Origin: Candidatus Nomurabacteria bacterium UBA5155
Lineage (GTDB): Bacteria > Patescibacteriota > Minisyncoccia > Phycocordibacterales > UBA9973
DNA length: 42,008 nt
Direction of reading: 5' to 3'
NCBI GenBank assembly: GCA_002413705.1
Contig: DHXN01000004.1
Location: forward strand, 1 to 42,008
Shown here: piece after piece, positions 17,618 through 25,779 of the stretch
Layout of the letters: each line of letters starts with the position of its first letter
How positions within the stretch are numbered: position 1 is the stretch's first letter
Notes under the pieces: generated by a model
Seen by the model: only the letters and a program-made list of their open reading frames with translations
Told to the model about the DNA's origin: nothing
Database searches by the model: none
Made by a program: the position numbers and the translations under genes

Positions 17618-18808
17618 ATGGAAAAAACTGAACTGATTGATATCTTATTGCACAAGGGTGTGGCGGATATTTTGCCCAGCAAGGCATTTTTAGAAAAAGA
17701 ACTGAATTCTGGAAAAATACTGACAGTGTATGCCGGATTTGATCCGACCGCGCCGACACTACATATTGGTAATGTGATTCAGCTTCGCAAACTAAGACAC
17801 TTTCAAGACCTTGGGCATAAGATTATTTTTTTGATCGGAGATTTTACTGCGCGCATCGGAGATCCAACAGATAAAAGCTCCGCACGTCGACAATTGACCG
17901 AAAAAGAAATCAAGATGAATTTGAAGCAGTATAAAAAACAAGCCAGCAAATTTATTCGCTTTAGTGGCAAGAATGCTGCACAGATAAAATTCAACAATGA
18001 ATGGCTTGGTAAAATGAAGTTTGCAGATGTGTTGGCACTGGCATCAAATATGACTGTTGATCAAATGCTCAAGCGTGACATGTTCGTGCGCCGCATGGAA
18101 GAAGAAAAGCCAATTTATATTCATGAATTTATGTATCCTTTGATGCAAGGCTACGACAGTGTAGCAATGAATGTCGATGGAGAAGTTGGCGGCAACGATC
18201 AACTGTTCAATATGTTGGCAGGGCGAACACTGTTAAAACAGTTGAAACATAAGGAGAAATTTGTCATCACCACAAAACTCCTGGAAGATAACAACGGCAA
18301 GAAAATGGGCAAGAGTGAAGGCAATATGGTCAGCTTGATTGATACACCGGAAGACATGTATGGAAAAATTATGAGCTGGACCGATGGATTGATTGTTCCC
18401 GGTTTTGAATTGTGTACTGACTACACGGCTGATCAAGTGTTGTTTGTTAAAAATGAATTGGACACTGGTGTGAATCCCCGCGATACAAAAATGCGACTAG
18501 CTTTTGAAATTGTGAAATCATGCACTGATGAAAAAAGTGCCATGCGCGCCGAAGAAGCATTTGTGAAAACATTTCAGAAAAAAGAATCACACGAGAGTAT
18601 TCGAGAGATAGCATCAAAAGGCAGAACATTTGAAACTGTTGCCATAGAAGAAGAAATCGTCGCTTCAAAAGCAGAACTCCGCCGTTTAGTAGAAGCAAAT
18701 GCAGTAACAAATTTTGAAACAAAAGAAATAATCGATAGTGCAATGTCTAAATCACACATCACTGGTGTCTATAAGATCGGCAAGAGTCGCATCATCCGTC
18801 TTGTTTAA
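17618..18808 (+). CDS. tyrS: Tyrosyl-tRNA synthetase
   Basis: 396 residues; charges tRNA-Tyr with tyrosine. The class I signatures are present: PTAPTLHIGN (HIGH box, residues 49-52) and KKMGKS (KMSKS-type loop, about 228). A C-terminal S4-like RNA-binding region ends SHITGVYKIGKSRIIRLV. The YAGFDPTAPTLHIG segment and length fit the longer bacterial TyrS subtype. The frame is open upstream to 17549, but the family start and the -10 element support ATG 17618. Its TAA shares the four bases TTAA with the stop of the convergent mini-gene. Confidence 0.96.
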   Translation: MEKTELIDILLHKGVADILPSKAFLEKELNSGKILTVYAGFDPTAPTLHIGNVIQLRKLRHFQDLGHKIIFLIGDFTARIGDPTDKSSARRQLTEKEIKMNLKQYKKQASKFIRFSGKNAAQIKFNNEWLGKMKFADVLALASNMTVDQMLKRDMFVRRMEEEKPIYIHEFMYPLMQGYDSVAMNVDGEVGGNDQLFNMLAGRTLLKQLKHKEKFVITTKLLEDNNGKKMGKSEGNMVSLIDTPEDMYGKIMSWTDGLIVPGFELCTDYTADQVLFVKNELDTGVNPRDTKMRLAFEIVKSCTDEKSAMRAEEAFVKTFQKKESHESIREIASKGRTFETVAIEEEIVASKAELRRLVEANAVTNFETKEIIDSAMSKSHITGVYKIGKSRIIRLV

Positions 18809-18951
18809 AGATTGAACAAATCACCAAGCATGTCGGACCACGTTTTCTGCAAATAATTCACCACCAGAAAAGACGGCACAAAAATAATTGTTAAAAAAAG
18901 AAAGACAATCAATTTTCCTGCAAATAAAAGTGTTTTTTCGACGAATTCCAT
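18805..18951 (-). CDS. Single-helix membrane mini-protein (48 aa)
   Basis: The start chosen is ATG 18951, because TAGGAT lies 7 nt upstream on the minus strand, rather than a longer frame from 19011. The product is one long hydrophobic helix (LLFAGKLIVFLFLTIIFVP) flanked by charged ends. No family is recognised. It is convergent with tyrS, sharing the TTAA stop, and divergent from the epimerase gene. Reality of the gene rests on the promoter-like element and the coherent membrane-protein pattern. Confidence 0.45.
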   Translation of the reverse strand: MEFVEKTLLFAGKLIVFLFLTIIFVPSFLVVNYLQKTWSDMLGDLFNL

Positions 18952-19035
18952 ATGCGCTATCCTAGCGGTACTGGAGGATATTGTAAAGTAGGCGTTTTTG
19001 TTGTCTGTCACAATTTAGCAGATTTGGCGTGCTAC

Positions 19036-19041
19036 TATACT
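19036..19041 (+). promoter_or_regulatory. -10 element TATACT, 5 nt before start 19047
   Basis: TATACT ends 5 nt before the ATG that begins the Rossmann motif of the epimerase. Confidence 0.5.
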
Positions 19042-19046
19042 CTTAT

Positions 19047-20000
19047 ATGACAATAGTGGTAACTGGAGGAAGTGGTTTTATTGGCACAATGCTGACAAAA
19101 CGGTTGTTGGGGCAGGGACACACTGTAGTGGTGGTTGCTCTTACCTCGCCAAACTTTACTAACAAAAATCTCTTTTTTATCCAGTGTGATATGGCAAATA
19201 ATCCACTGCCATACAATATTTTGGAACACACTGACGCAGTCATCAACCTCGTTGGCGCACCGATTAGTAACAAATGGACCGAGGAATATAAAAAAACCAT
19301 TCGCGACAGCCGCATCAAAAGTACTGATTCAATCGTTGCGGCAATAGCGGAAGCAAAAAATCGTCCAACCGTTTTTATTTGTGCTTCAGCTACCGGTTTC
19401 TATGGTGATACTGGTCGCGCTTCAGTGGGCAGTGCGCGACATGATTCTACTGAATCAGAAATTGTTGACGAGCAATCAGAACAAGGTAAAGGATTTCTAG
19501 CTGATGTGGTAGTGGAATGGGAAGCAGCCGCGCGCAAGGCCACAGAGTTTGGTGTGCGTGTCGTTTGTGTCCGCACTGCACCAGTGATCGGTCACGGCGG
19601 TATGATGGATGTTTTGAAGAAGTCTGCCAAGTTTGGAGTGCTGGCACAGCTAAGCAAAGAGGACTATTGGTTTTCATGGATTGCCGCAATCGATATTGTA
19701 AACGTCTATTTATTTGCACTGGAAACAAACACACTGCAAGGTGTGGTAAATGCTGTTGCACCTGAGCCGGTGCTGTACAGTACATTTTTGAATGAATTAA
19801 AAAATGTTTGGAAACATCGTATTGTGGTACATATCCCAAGATGGTTTTCAAAGAAAATACTTGGTGATGGATATAAAGAACTCGTATACAACAATCGTGT
19901 AGTACCAAAACGATTACTCGATAAAGGATTTGAATTTGTTTATCCAACTATTGAAACTGCATTGAAAGCCTATACTACCGATGAATATGAAAAAAATTGA
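19047..20000 (+). CDS. NAD(P)-dependent epimerase, TIGR01777 (YfcH-like) family
   Basis: 317 residues. It opens with the Rossmann glycine motif MTIVVTGGSGFIG and continues with the family phrases INLVGAPIS, RDSRIKST, ICASATGFYGD and VVVEWEAAA. The C-terminal PKRLLDKGFEFVYPTIETAL is typical of YfcH/SulA-type extended SDR proteins. The substrate is unknown; these proteins are thought to act on nucleotide-linked or free sugars. The Tyr of FYGD replaces the usual YxxxK context, as often in this family. ATG 19047 is chosen over 19029 because it starts directly at the beta strand and follows a -10 element. The 3' end overlaps the next gene by 20 nt. Confidence 0.9.
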   Translation: MTIVVTGGSGFIGTMLTKRLLGQGHTVVVVALTSPNFTNKNLFFIQCDMANNPLPYNILEHTDAVINLVGAPISNKWTEEYKKTIRDSRIKSTDSIVAAIAEAKNRPTVFICASATGFYGDTGRASVGSARHDSTESEIVDEQSEQGKGFLADVVVEWEAAARKATEFGVRVVCVRTAPVIGHGGMMDVLKKSAKFGVLAQLSKEDYWFSWIAAIDIVNVYLFALETNTLQGVVNAVAPEPVLYSTFLNELKNVWKHRIVVHIPRWFSKKILGDGYKELVYNNRVVPKRLLDKGFEFVYPTIETALKAYTTDEYEKN

Positions 20001-20871
20001 TGTTGTCACGGAAGGATGGGAATCATACCAACTGATTGATTCAGGTGAAGGCAGAAAGCTCGAGCAATTCGGCGCACTACTTCTTGATCGTCCTGACCCG
20101 CAAGCACTTTGGAAGAAATCAAACCCTCAGCAGTGGACGAATGCCGATGCGCAATTTCTTTGGGCAGAAAAAGGAGACCGATGGAGTGTTTCAAAAGGTG
20201 TTGATGAAGAATGGCCGATTCAATGGAAAGCTTCCGGGCCTGAAATGACTCTCATGCTTTCATTTAAGGGATTTAAACATATCGGTATGTTTCCGGAACA
20301 TGCGGCTCAGTGGGCCGAGCTGCAATCGATCGGCAAGCGACATCCCGGTATAAAAATGCTGAATCTTTTTGGGTACACCGGCGCAGCAAGTATTGCTGCA
20401 GCCCAGACAGGTATGCAAGTCACCCATGTCGATGCTTCAAAACAAACAGTGCAAACCGTGAAAGAAAACGCACACTTGTCAGGACTGCAAGCAGACGCAC
20501 TGCGCACTGTGGTGGAAGATGCGCTCAAGTATGCAAAGCGTTTGATACAGCGCGGTGAGAAATTCGAAGTGATCGTGATGGATCCACCGGCGTTTGGTCG
20601 CGGACCAAAAGGGGAGGTGTGGAAGATTGAAGAAAAACTTTTGGAACTTATTGCTCTTGTGCCGGAACTGCTTTCACCAGCAGCAAAGCTCGTGATACTT
20701 AACGGCTATGCCGCAGGCTTCAGCGCTCGAACATTTGCAGAGCTGCTTCACGATGTTTTACCTACAGAAAAAATAGCCGGAACTATTTCGTATGGTGATA
20801 TGAGTATTCAACAACAAGATTCTGATCGAATATTGACCACAGGTATCTATGCAAAGTGGCTGAGTAAGTAG
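19981..20871 (+). CDS. Class I SAM-dependent (RlmI-like) methyltransferase
   Basis: 296 residues. A small beta-rich N-terminal region precedes a Rossmann methyltransferase core. Motif I is LNLFGYTGAASIAAA (about 121-135), followed by VTHVDASKQTV, and motif IV is VMDPPAFGRGPKG (about 199-211), whose DPPAFGR signature is shared with RlmI/RlmK rRNA m5C methyltransferases. Probable substrate is rRNA, inferred from family. Either ATG 19981 or ATG 19987 could start it; both overlap the epimerase gene, so the two are probably co-translated. Confidence 0.88.
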   Translation: MNMKKIDVVTEGWESYQLIDSGEGRKLEQFGALLLDRPDPQALWKKSNPQQWTNADAQFLWAEKGDRWSVSKGVDEEWPIQWKASGPEMTLMLSFKGFKHIGMFPEHAAQWAELQSIGKRHPGIKMLNLFGYTGAASIAAAQTGMQVTHVDASKQTVQTVKENAHLSGLQADALRTVVEDALKYAKRLIQRGEKFEVIVMDPPAFGRGPKGEVWKIEEKLLELIALVPELLSPAAKLVILNGYAAGFSARTFAELLHDVLPTEKIAGTISYGDMSIQQQDSDRILTTGIYAKWLSK

Positions 20872-20876
20872 CGTGC

Positions 20877-20882
20877 TATACT
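20877..20882 (+). promoter_or_regulatory. -10 element TATACT, 7 nt before SET gene
   Basis: GTGC-TATACT just after the methyltransferase stop, ending 7 nt before ATG 20890. Confidence 0.5.
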
Positions 20883-20889
20883 TTCGGTC

Positions 20890-21306
20890 ATGTCTGCTAT
20901 AAAAACAACACCTCAGTATTCGTTTCCCGGAGATCTGAAAGTAAAAAAAGGAATTAATGGATTAGGATTGTTCGCAATGGTGCCAATCAAGAAAGGTGAT
21001 TGCATTATCGAATATGTCGGGGATATTCTGACCACTGATGAAGAAGTGCAAAAGCGCGGAGGACAATACTTGTTCGAAGTTTCCAAAAAGAAAACGATTG
21101 ACGGCACAACGCGCGCAAACACGGCGCGGTATATCAATCACGCTTGCAAACCAAACTGTGAAGTGGAGATTCACAAGACGCGGGTTTTTGTATATGCAAA
21201 ACGTGCCATCAAAGAAGGCGAGGAACTTTTTTATGACTATGGCAAAGATTTTTGGAATGAACACATCAAACCAAAAGGTTGTCGTTGCGAAAAGTGCACA
21301 CCGTAG
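20890..21306 (+). CDS. SET-domain lysine methyltransferase-like protein
   Basis: 138 residues, almost only a SET domain. It contains the GLGLFA start (NGLGLFAMVPIKKGDCIIEY), the cofactor/active-site motif RYINHACKPNC and the catalytic Tyr region EELFYDYGKDFW. A post-SET style CRCEKC at the end probably binds zinc with an upstream Cys. SET enzymes transfer methyl groups to protein lysines; bacterial members are rarer than eukaryotic ones and the target here is unknown. It is a separate transcription unit with its own -10 element. Its last codons form the left arm of a terminator hairpin. Confidence 0.9.
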   Translation: MSAIKTTPQYSFPGDLKVKKGINGLGLFAMVPIKKGDCIIEYVGDILTTDEEVQKRGGQYLFEVSKKKTIDGTTRANTARYINHACKPNCEVEIHKTRVFVYAKRAIKEGEELFYDYGKDFWNEHIKPKGCRCEKCTP

Positions 21307-21318
21307 GTGTGCACTTTT
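21290..21318 (+). terminator. Bidirectional-type hairpin after SET gene
   Basis: A perfect 13-bp stem (21290-21302 with 21306-21318) with loop GTA, ending in TTTT. The left arm encodes the last residues of the SET protein. The convergent small gene ends at 21323, so the hairpin may serve both strands. Confidence 0.75.
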
Positions 21319-21322
21319 GTTG

Positions 21323-21499
21323 TTAATTTTGATCGCCGTATACTTCGTCGTAAATATGATTCATTATTTCTGCTTCGTCACTTTCCTCATCTCCTGTCAT
21401 TGATCCATCATCAATAATTTCTTCTTCAACCAAAGGATCATCGACAACATCATCACTGGTTACCTCAAAACCTTCTTTTAATTCTGCTTCGTTATCCAT
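21323..21499 (-). CDS. Small highly acidic protein (58 aa)
   Basis: Almost a third of the residues are Asp or Glu (VEEEIIDDGSMTGDEESDEA), with no hydrophobic core or signal peptide, so it is probably disordered. It lies downstream of ruvC on the same strand, 92 nt away, and converges on the SET gene. ATG 21499 is preferred over TTG 21505; a weak TAAACA lies 6 nt before it. Unrecognised. Acidic mini-proteins of this kind can be DNA mimics or RNA polymerase delta-like factors, but nothing specific supports either. Confidence 0.5.
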   Translation of the reverse strand: MDNEAELKEGFEVTSDDVVDDPLVEEEIIDDGSMTGDEESDEAEIMNHIYDEVYGDQN

Positions 21500-21591
21500 G
21501 TTCAATGTTTATGTAATAAATTAATTTTTATGCATACGTTGTACCAGATACAGTTTTATTTGGCAATACCTTTTTTCGTTTTTTTATTGTA

Positions 21592-22092
21592 TTAAAAATA
21601 ACTGCTCAAACGAAGCATGCCCGCGGCCGCCATACCCAGGGCAATAGCGTCTATTTCATCGTCCAACTTTTTGGAAATATCAATTTTTAATGTCAGCGCC
21701 ACCATTTTTTGCACACTGATTTTGTCGGCATTGCCACTGCCGGTCATGGACAACTTCACTTCTTGTGGAGAAAGTTCAATCAGTGGCACCTTGTGAAGTC
21801 CTGCCAATACCACTATCACTCCGCGCGCCTCAGCCACCGCAATAGCAGTTTTTTTATTAACGGAGAAGAATAATGTTTCCAGAGCAATAGCCACGGGTTT
21901 GTATTCCAGAATAGCGGCTTCAACATTTTTAAACACCATAGCCAAGCGATCAGCATGACTGTCTTTCTTATTAGTCTGTATGCACCATGAATGTTCCACC
22001 GTATGTATCACTCCAGTTTTTATAATAGCTGCGCCACAGCGATCATAACCGGGGTCTATTGCCAAAATAATTTGTTCAAGGTTACTTTTCAC
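21592..22092 (-). CDS. ruvC: Holliday junction endonuclease RuvC
   Basis: 166 residues with the RNase H-fold catalytic acids in their family contexts: IDPGYDRCG (first Asp), ALETLFF (Glu) and DDEIDAIALG (last Asp pair). It cuts Holliday junctions as a dimer with RuvAB. The start overlaps the 3' end of ruvB by 11 nt, so the two are coupled. ruvA is not here but near 37.5 kb, unlike the ruvCAB or ruvAB operons of many bacteria. Confidence 0.96.
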   Translation of the reverse strand: MKSNLEQIILAIDPGYDRCGAAIIKTGVIHTVEHSWCIQTNKKDSHADRLAMVFKNVEAAILEYKPVAIALETLFFSVNKKTAIAVAEARGVIVVLAGLHKVPLIELSPQEVKLSMTGSGNADKISVQKMVALTLKIDISKKLDDEIDAIALGMAAAGMLRLSSYF

Positions 22093-23053
22093 GAATATAT
22101 TCTTTACCTTTTTCTGTCAGTTGTCGACCGCGGGGAGTGCGTTCGAGTAGTCCGAGTTGGATGAGGTATGGTTCGGTGACATCTTCGATCGTACCGTCGT
22201 CTTCGCCGGTAGCGGCAGCGAGGTTTTTCACACCGACCGGACCACCGCTAAATTTGTCTCTGATAGTTTTTAATAAATTGATATCATGTGAACTCAATCC
22301 ATTTTCATCCAATCCCAAAAGTCCAAATGCTTGCGATAGACTTTCTTCATCGATGTCTCTGTTATGCATTTGGGCATAGTCGCGAATACGGCGAAGCAAA
22401 TAGTTGGCAATGCGGGGAGTCTTGCGACTGCGTGAGGCAATGGCTTTGTGCGCATGCTCTGGAAGATCAATATGTAAAAGTTGAGCAGAACGCCCAAGTA
22501 TGCGCGCGATTTCTTCATCGGTATAAAATTCCAAACGGTATGTTCCACCAGAGAAACGAGATCGCAATGGGGCAGAGAGCATGCCAAAACGCGTAGTGGC
22601 ACCAACCAATGTGAATGGAGGCAGATCAAGCTGCACTGTTCGTGCGGAAGGGCCTTTGCCAATCATGATATCCATTTTGCCGGTTTCCATTACCGGGTAG
22701 AGTACCTCCTCAATGGTTTTATTGAGACGATGGATCTCATCAATAAACAGCATATCACCCGGTTGGAGATTGGTGAGAATAGCAGCGAGATCACCAACAC
22801 GTTCAATAGCCGGACCCGATGTTATTTTTACTTGCGCATTCATTTCTTTGGCAATGACGTGTGCCAGTGTGGTTTTTCCAAGTCCTGGTGGACCATAAAA
22901 AAGCACATGTTCAGGTGCTTGTCCGCGTGTTTTGGCGGCGCCGATCAAGATTGAAAGTGCGCGTTTGATTTGCTCCTGTCCAACATAGTCGGCAAAGGTA
23001 GTGGGGCGCAGTAGTGCATCACTAAATTGTTCTTCTGGTGGGGTACTTGACAT
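22082..23053 (-). CDS. ruvB: Holliday junction branch migration helicase RuvB
   Basis: 323 residues, AAA+ motor of branch migration. It begins with the RPTTFADYVGQEQIKRAL region, then Walker A GPPGLGKTTLA, Walker B FIDEIHRLN, the sensor GATTRFGMLSAPLRSRF and a C-terminal winged helix ending RTPRGRQLTEKGKEYI. First gene of the ruvB-ruvC pair. TACTAT lies exactly 6 nt before its ATG on the minus strand. This promoter overlaps the promoter of the divergent non-coding RNA. Confidence 0.97.
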   Translation of the reverse strand: MSSTPPEEQFSDALLRPTTFADYVGQEQIKRALSILIGAAKTRGQAPEHVLFYGPPGLGKTTLAHVIAKEMNAQVKITSGPAIERVGDLAAILTNLQPGDMLFIDEIHRLNKTIEEVLYPVMETGKMDIMIGKGPSARTVQLDLPPFTLVGATTRFGMLSAPLRSRFSGGTYRLEFYTDEEIARILGRSAQLLHIDLPEHAHKAIASRSRKTPRIANYLLRRIRDYAQMHNRDIDEESLSQAFGLLGLDENGLSSHDINLLKTIRDKFSGGPVGVKNLAAATGEDDGTIEDVTEPYLIQLGLLERTPRGRQLTEKGKEYIREK

Positions 23054-23074
23054 TTTTTTATAGTATGCTATGCT
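23047..23074 (+). promoter_or_regulatory. Canonical promoter TTGACA-16-TATGCT for ncRNA
   Basis: TTGACA at 23047-23052 and TATGCT at 23069-23074, spacer 16 nt. No plus-strand gene follows; the predicted transcript from about 23081 runs to the strong terminator at 23268-23276. The -35 box lies inside the ruvB start region. Confidence 0.55.
23060..23065 (-). promoter_or_regulatory. -10 element TACTAT, 6 nt before ruvB start
   Basis: Minus-strand TACTAT with a six-A spacer before the ruvB ATG. It falls inside the -35/-10 spacer of the opposite-strand ncRNA promoter, so the two promoters should interfere. Confidence 0.5.
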
Positions 23075-23080
23075 CTATCC

Positions 23081-23276
23081 AGAACGAATAACAACTCTAT
23101 TCTACTACATCGGTAGCAATAGCAGTAAAGAAGGTACTAATCTCTAAGCAGTCAGCCACAGGTTCTAGCTGTATGCACAGGACGTCCTGGTTTCGACTGG
23201 GGCCATCCTATAATTATGTCTTACTTATGCGTCAACGCACGTATAAGGACTGTTTAGAGATTAGTGCTTTTTTTTT
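23081..23276 (+). ncRNA. Structured non-coding RNA opposite ruvB/pilB gap
   Basis: About 195 nt without a convincing ORF. A 20-bp closing helix pairs 23134-23153 with 23248-23267 (only two G-U-type mismatches) and is followed by nine T residues, a strong intrinsic terminator. Inside it lie a 9-bp hairpin at 23224-23247 (loop CAACGC) directly abutting the helix, and a 12-nt palindrome CAGGACGTCCTG. A canonical promoter lies just upstream. The 5' third looks single-stranded. The family is not recognised: it lacks the SRP core, and the GGTTTCGACTGGGG stretch recalls the tmRNA 5' region but no tag or T-arm is present. A 6S-like regulator is one possibility. The T tract overlaps the pilB stop codon. 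Confidence 0.6.
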
Positions 23277-24978
23277 ATTTTCTCTCATCAAGGTCGACTA
23301 CTGATTTCACTTCCGCAAAGTCGGTGATGCCTTGCAAGATTTTGATGATGCCGTCTTCGCGCATGTCGAGCGTGCCTTGCTTGTTGGCGATTTTTTTAAT
23401 GTCACGTTCAGTCGGGTTGGACAGAATGATGTGCTCAATATTTTCATCCATTTGCACCACTTCGAAAATACCGAGTCGTCCTTTATAGCCGGTCATGCCA
23501 CATTTTTCACACCCCGGCGCTGTCCATAACATTGTGACATCTGGCTTCACACCAAACTGTTCCATGTTTTTGCCATTGGCAACAGCGTCGTTCCAAATAG
23601 TCGTGATAGTATTCTTTTCTTCATCAGTGATTGGACGCTCATGTTTGCAGTTTTCACAAAGTTTTCGCACCAAACGTTGCGCGATAGCGAGTGAGAGCGC
23701 AGACACCAAAAGTTTGGCATTAACATCAAGATCGATCAGGCGTGGAATAACACCACTGGCACTGTTGGTGTGCAATGTTGAGAAGACAATGTGTCCGGTC
23801 AGGGCTGACTCCACCGCAATCTTGGCAGTTTCTGAGTCACGGATTTCTCCAACCATGATAATGTCCGGATCCTGACGAAGGGCGGAGCGAAGTCCTTCCA
23901 AAAATGTGTACCCCTTTTTATGATCGACTTGTGTTTGCGTGATACCGGCCAGATGGTACTCAATCGGGTCTTCGATGGTGATAATTTTCAATTCCGTAGA
24001 AAAGATTTGTTGTAAAAAAGCATACAATGTAGTGGTTTTACCAGATCCAGTCGGACCAGTCAGTAGTACCATACCGTTTGGTTTTTTAATACCGCGCATG
24101 AAAATATCAAACAATGGCAGAGATATGCCAAGCTCGTTGAGTTGCACACGAATGGATTTCGGATTTAAAATACGCATAACAATCGACTCGCCATATGCGC
24201 CAGGGATCATGGAGGTACGAAAACTAATTTCGTCGGTTCCCAAGAATGCGCTGAAGCGACCGTCTTGCGGTGTGGCACTGATGGTGAGTTTCAATCCAGA
24301 CAGAAGTTTGATGCGAGTATTGATTTGTTTGTATGTCTCAGCGCTAAAGGTAGTGATGATGTGAAGCACACCATCCAAACGAAAACGCAGCTCAACATTA
24401 TTTTCCATCGGTTCGACGTGCACATCAGATGCTCCGATACCGATACCTGCTCCAAGAATAATTTCCAAAATACGTGATAGGTGGTGCACACCGGTGCTTT
24501 CATTGATCGCTTCATTGATGACACGCACAGCATCTTCCATTGTCTTCACTGTTTTACTCAGATCGAGCAAGACATCCGGGGAAATATCAAGTCCGCCAGC
24601 GCGCGAACGAGTCGCATATGACAAATCAATGTAGTGTCCCCACACTTTTTCAATACTTTTCTCACTGGCCATGACCATGACGACTTCAAAACCGTTTGCT
24701 TCAATCAACTCTTTTGCTTTGATAGCGCCGGTGGAGTTGGGGGAGCGCACTGCCAGTAATAATTTCTTGTCGATCAATTTGTAAGGACCAACATCAAAAC
24801 TGCGTGCTTGTTCTTCGGTTAAAAGTCTGATTGCATCGTTATCAATAGACTGCGAAACCAGGTTTACATAGCTTATGCCGTACCTCTGTTCGGCAAGCAT
24901 GGCAACGACGTCTTCTTCTTCCGCCTCACGCAAGTTGTTGATTCTTTTTATTTGATCGCTTTCATCAAATTGCACCAT
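23275..24978 (-). CDS. pilB: Type IV pilus assembly ATPase PilB/GspE
   Basis: 567 residues. The N-terminal MshEN-like domain contains LREAEEEDVVAMLAEQRYG. The C-terminal motor has Walker A GPTGSGKTTTLYA, the Asp box IITIEDPIEY, Walker B DPDIIMVGEIRD and the His box TGHIVFSTLHTN. Four Cys of a zinc site lie in CENCKH and CEKCG. It extends type IV pili, which CPR cells may use for DNA uptake or host contact. ATG 24978 (MVQFDESD) is preferred over an upstream start at 25032 because TATACT lies 9 nt before it. Other pilus genes are absent nearby except pilM at 40.6 kb. Confidence 0.95.
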   Translation of the reverse strand: MVQFDESDQIKRINNLREAEEEDVVAMLAEQRYGISYVNLVSQSIDNDAIRLLTEEQARSFDVGPYKLIDKKLLLAVRSPNSTGAIKAKELIEANGFEVVMVMASEKSIEKVWGHYIDLSYATRSRAGGLDISPDVLLDLSKTVKTMEDAVRVINEAINESTGVHHLSRILEIILGAGIGIGASDVHVEPMENNVELRFRLDGVLHIITTFSAETYKQINTRIKLLSGLKLTISATPQDGRFSAFLGTDEISFRTSMIPGAYGESIVMRILNPKSIRVQLNELGISLPLFDIFMRGIKKPNGMVLLTGPTGSGKTTTLYAFLQQIFSTELKIITIEDPIEYHLAGITQTQVDHKKGYTFLEGLRSALRQDPDIIMVGEIRDSETAKIAVESALTGHIVFSTLHTNSASGVIPRLIDLDVNAKLLVSALSLAIAQRLVRKLCENCKHERPITDEEKNTITTIWNDAVANGKNMEQFGVKPDVTMLWTAPGCEKCGMTGYKGRLGIFEVVQMDENIEHIILSNPTERDIKKIANKQGTLDMREDGIIKILQGITDFAEVKSVVDLDERK

Positions 24979-25008
24979 GATGCCATAAGTATAGCTTATT
25001 TTGGGGTA

Positions 25009-25048
25009 TAAAAATAAAAAAGTGCTTATCAAATTTTGATAAGCACTT
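25009..25048 (-). terminator. Intrinsic terminator of the lipoprotein-like gene
   Basis: A perfect 14-1-14 inverted repeat (25020-25033 with 25035-25048). On the minus strand it is followed by a T-rich run at 25009-25019. It lies 21 nt after the stop codon at 25070 and insulates pilB. Confidence 0.8.
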
Positions 25049-25069
25049 AGAATCGTTAATGAAAAGTCA

Positions 25070-25681
25070 TTAGTTATTAGTTCTTCTACTATTAACTCCG
25101 GACTTTATTTGGTTATTGTTTTGAGGTACACCTTGAACATGGCTAGAAGTGGATGTTGAACCCGTTTTATTTTGCAACGCATCTAGTAATAACCGTTTTG
25201 CTTCGGCGGAATTATTCAAAGTTCCAATATTGAATATTTTACCGACCTTATAGCTATTTAGGGTCGTTATATCCATTCCTTCTTGGTTTGCTATCCGCTG
25301 CAGTTCATCTAATTGAAATAAAGTAAAGGGATCAATTAAAACAGCTTGAACAAGTACAGCGTGTCCTACACTAATATCAACAGTCAGAAAATCACTAATT
25401 TGTTTATACACCTCCTCTTGGTCAGTAATGTAAATGCATTGATTTACATAATCGAAAATAAAATAAAACTTTCTCTCATCTTTTGATTTTGCTGAATTTT
25501 CAATTGGATGCAATGTTAATAATCCCTGAACTCCATCGACAACTTGTTTGGGGCCAACCGGGGGTGAAGAATTGTTTTTAGTTCCATTTTTATCATTGGT
25601 GTCGTTTTGCACAGCACAACCGATTCCTAGCAAGGATATACCTGCTAACAGGATCACTATTATTTTACTTTTCATTTTCAA
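25070..25681 (-). CDS. Putative lipoprotein, unknown function
   Basis: 203 residues. The N-terminus is a lipoprotein-like signal (SKIIVILLAGISLLGIGC), with Gly instead of the usual Leu at -3 of the lipobox, so lipidation is likely but not certain. A low-complexity Asn/Asp/Lys/Pro segment follows, then a compact alpha/beta domain (YFIFDYVNQCIYITDQEEVYKQ region to about 170) and an Asn/Ser-rich tail. No family recognised. The gene has its own canonical promoter and terminator, looks AT-rich, and is divergent from the gene at 25869, which suggests a small accessory module. Confidence 0.72.
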   Translation of the reverse strand: MKMKSKIIVILLAGISLLGIGCAVQNDTNDKNGTKNNSSPPVGPKQVVDGVQGLLTLHPIENSAKSKDERKFYFIFDYVNQCIYITDQEEVYKQISDFLTVDISVGHAVLVQAVLIDPFTLFQLDELQRIANQEGMDITTLNSYKVGKIFNIGTLNNSAEAKRLLLDALQNKTGSTSTSSHVQGVPQNNNQIKSGVNSRRTNN

Positions 25682-25699
25682 TGTGTTTAGTTTTTCTGA

Positions 25700-25727
25700 A
25701 CTATATCAATAAACCATTTTTTGTCAA
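25700..25727 (-). promoter_or_regulatory. Promoter TTGACA-16-TATAGT for gene 25681
   Basis: On the minus strand TTGACA (25722-25727) and TATAGT (25700-25705) with a 16-nt spacer. The -10 box ends 18 nt before the start codon, so this is a leadered transcript, unlike most genes in the window. Confidence 0.65.
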
Positions 25728-25779
25728 GTACTCTTGTCTTCATTTCATCAAAAGGGTAGAGTAAATATAAATTGCCTCA

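Noticed and set aside
19447..19947. 166-codon minus-strand frame within the epimerase gene
   Set aside because: No recognisable features, and the plus-strand epimerase is continuous and well conserved in pattern.
23178..23276. Possible tmRNA (ssrA), from the stretch GGTTTCGACTGGGG that resembles the tmRNA 5' region
   Set aside because: The transcript ends at a terminator about 80 nt later. There is no tag ending in Ala-Ala, no T-arm or CCA end, and no matching acceptor strand upstream for a permuted two-piece form.
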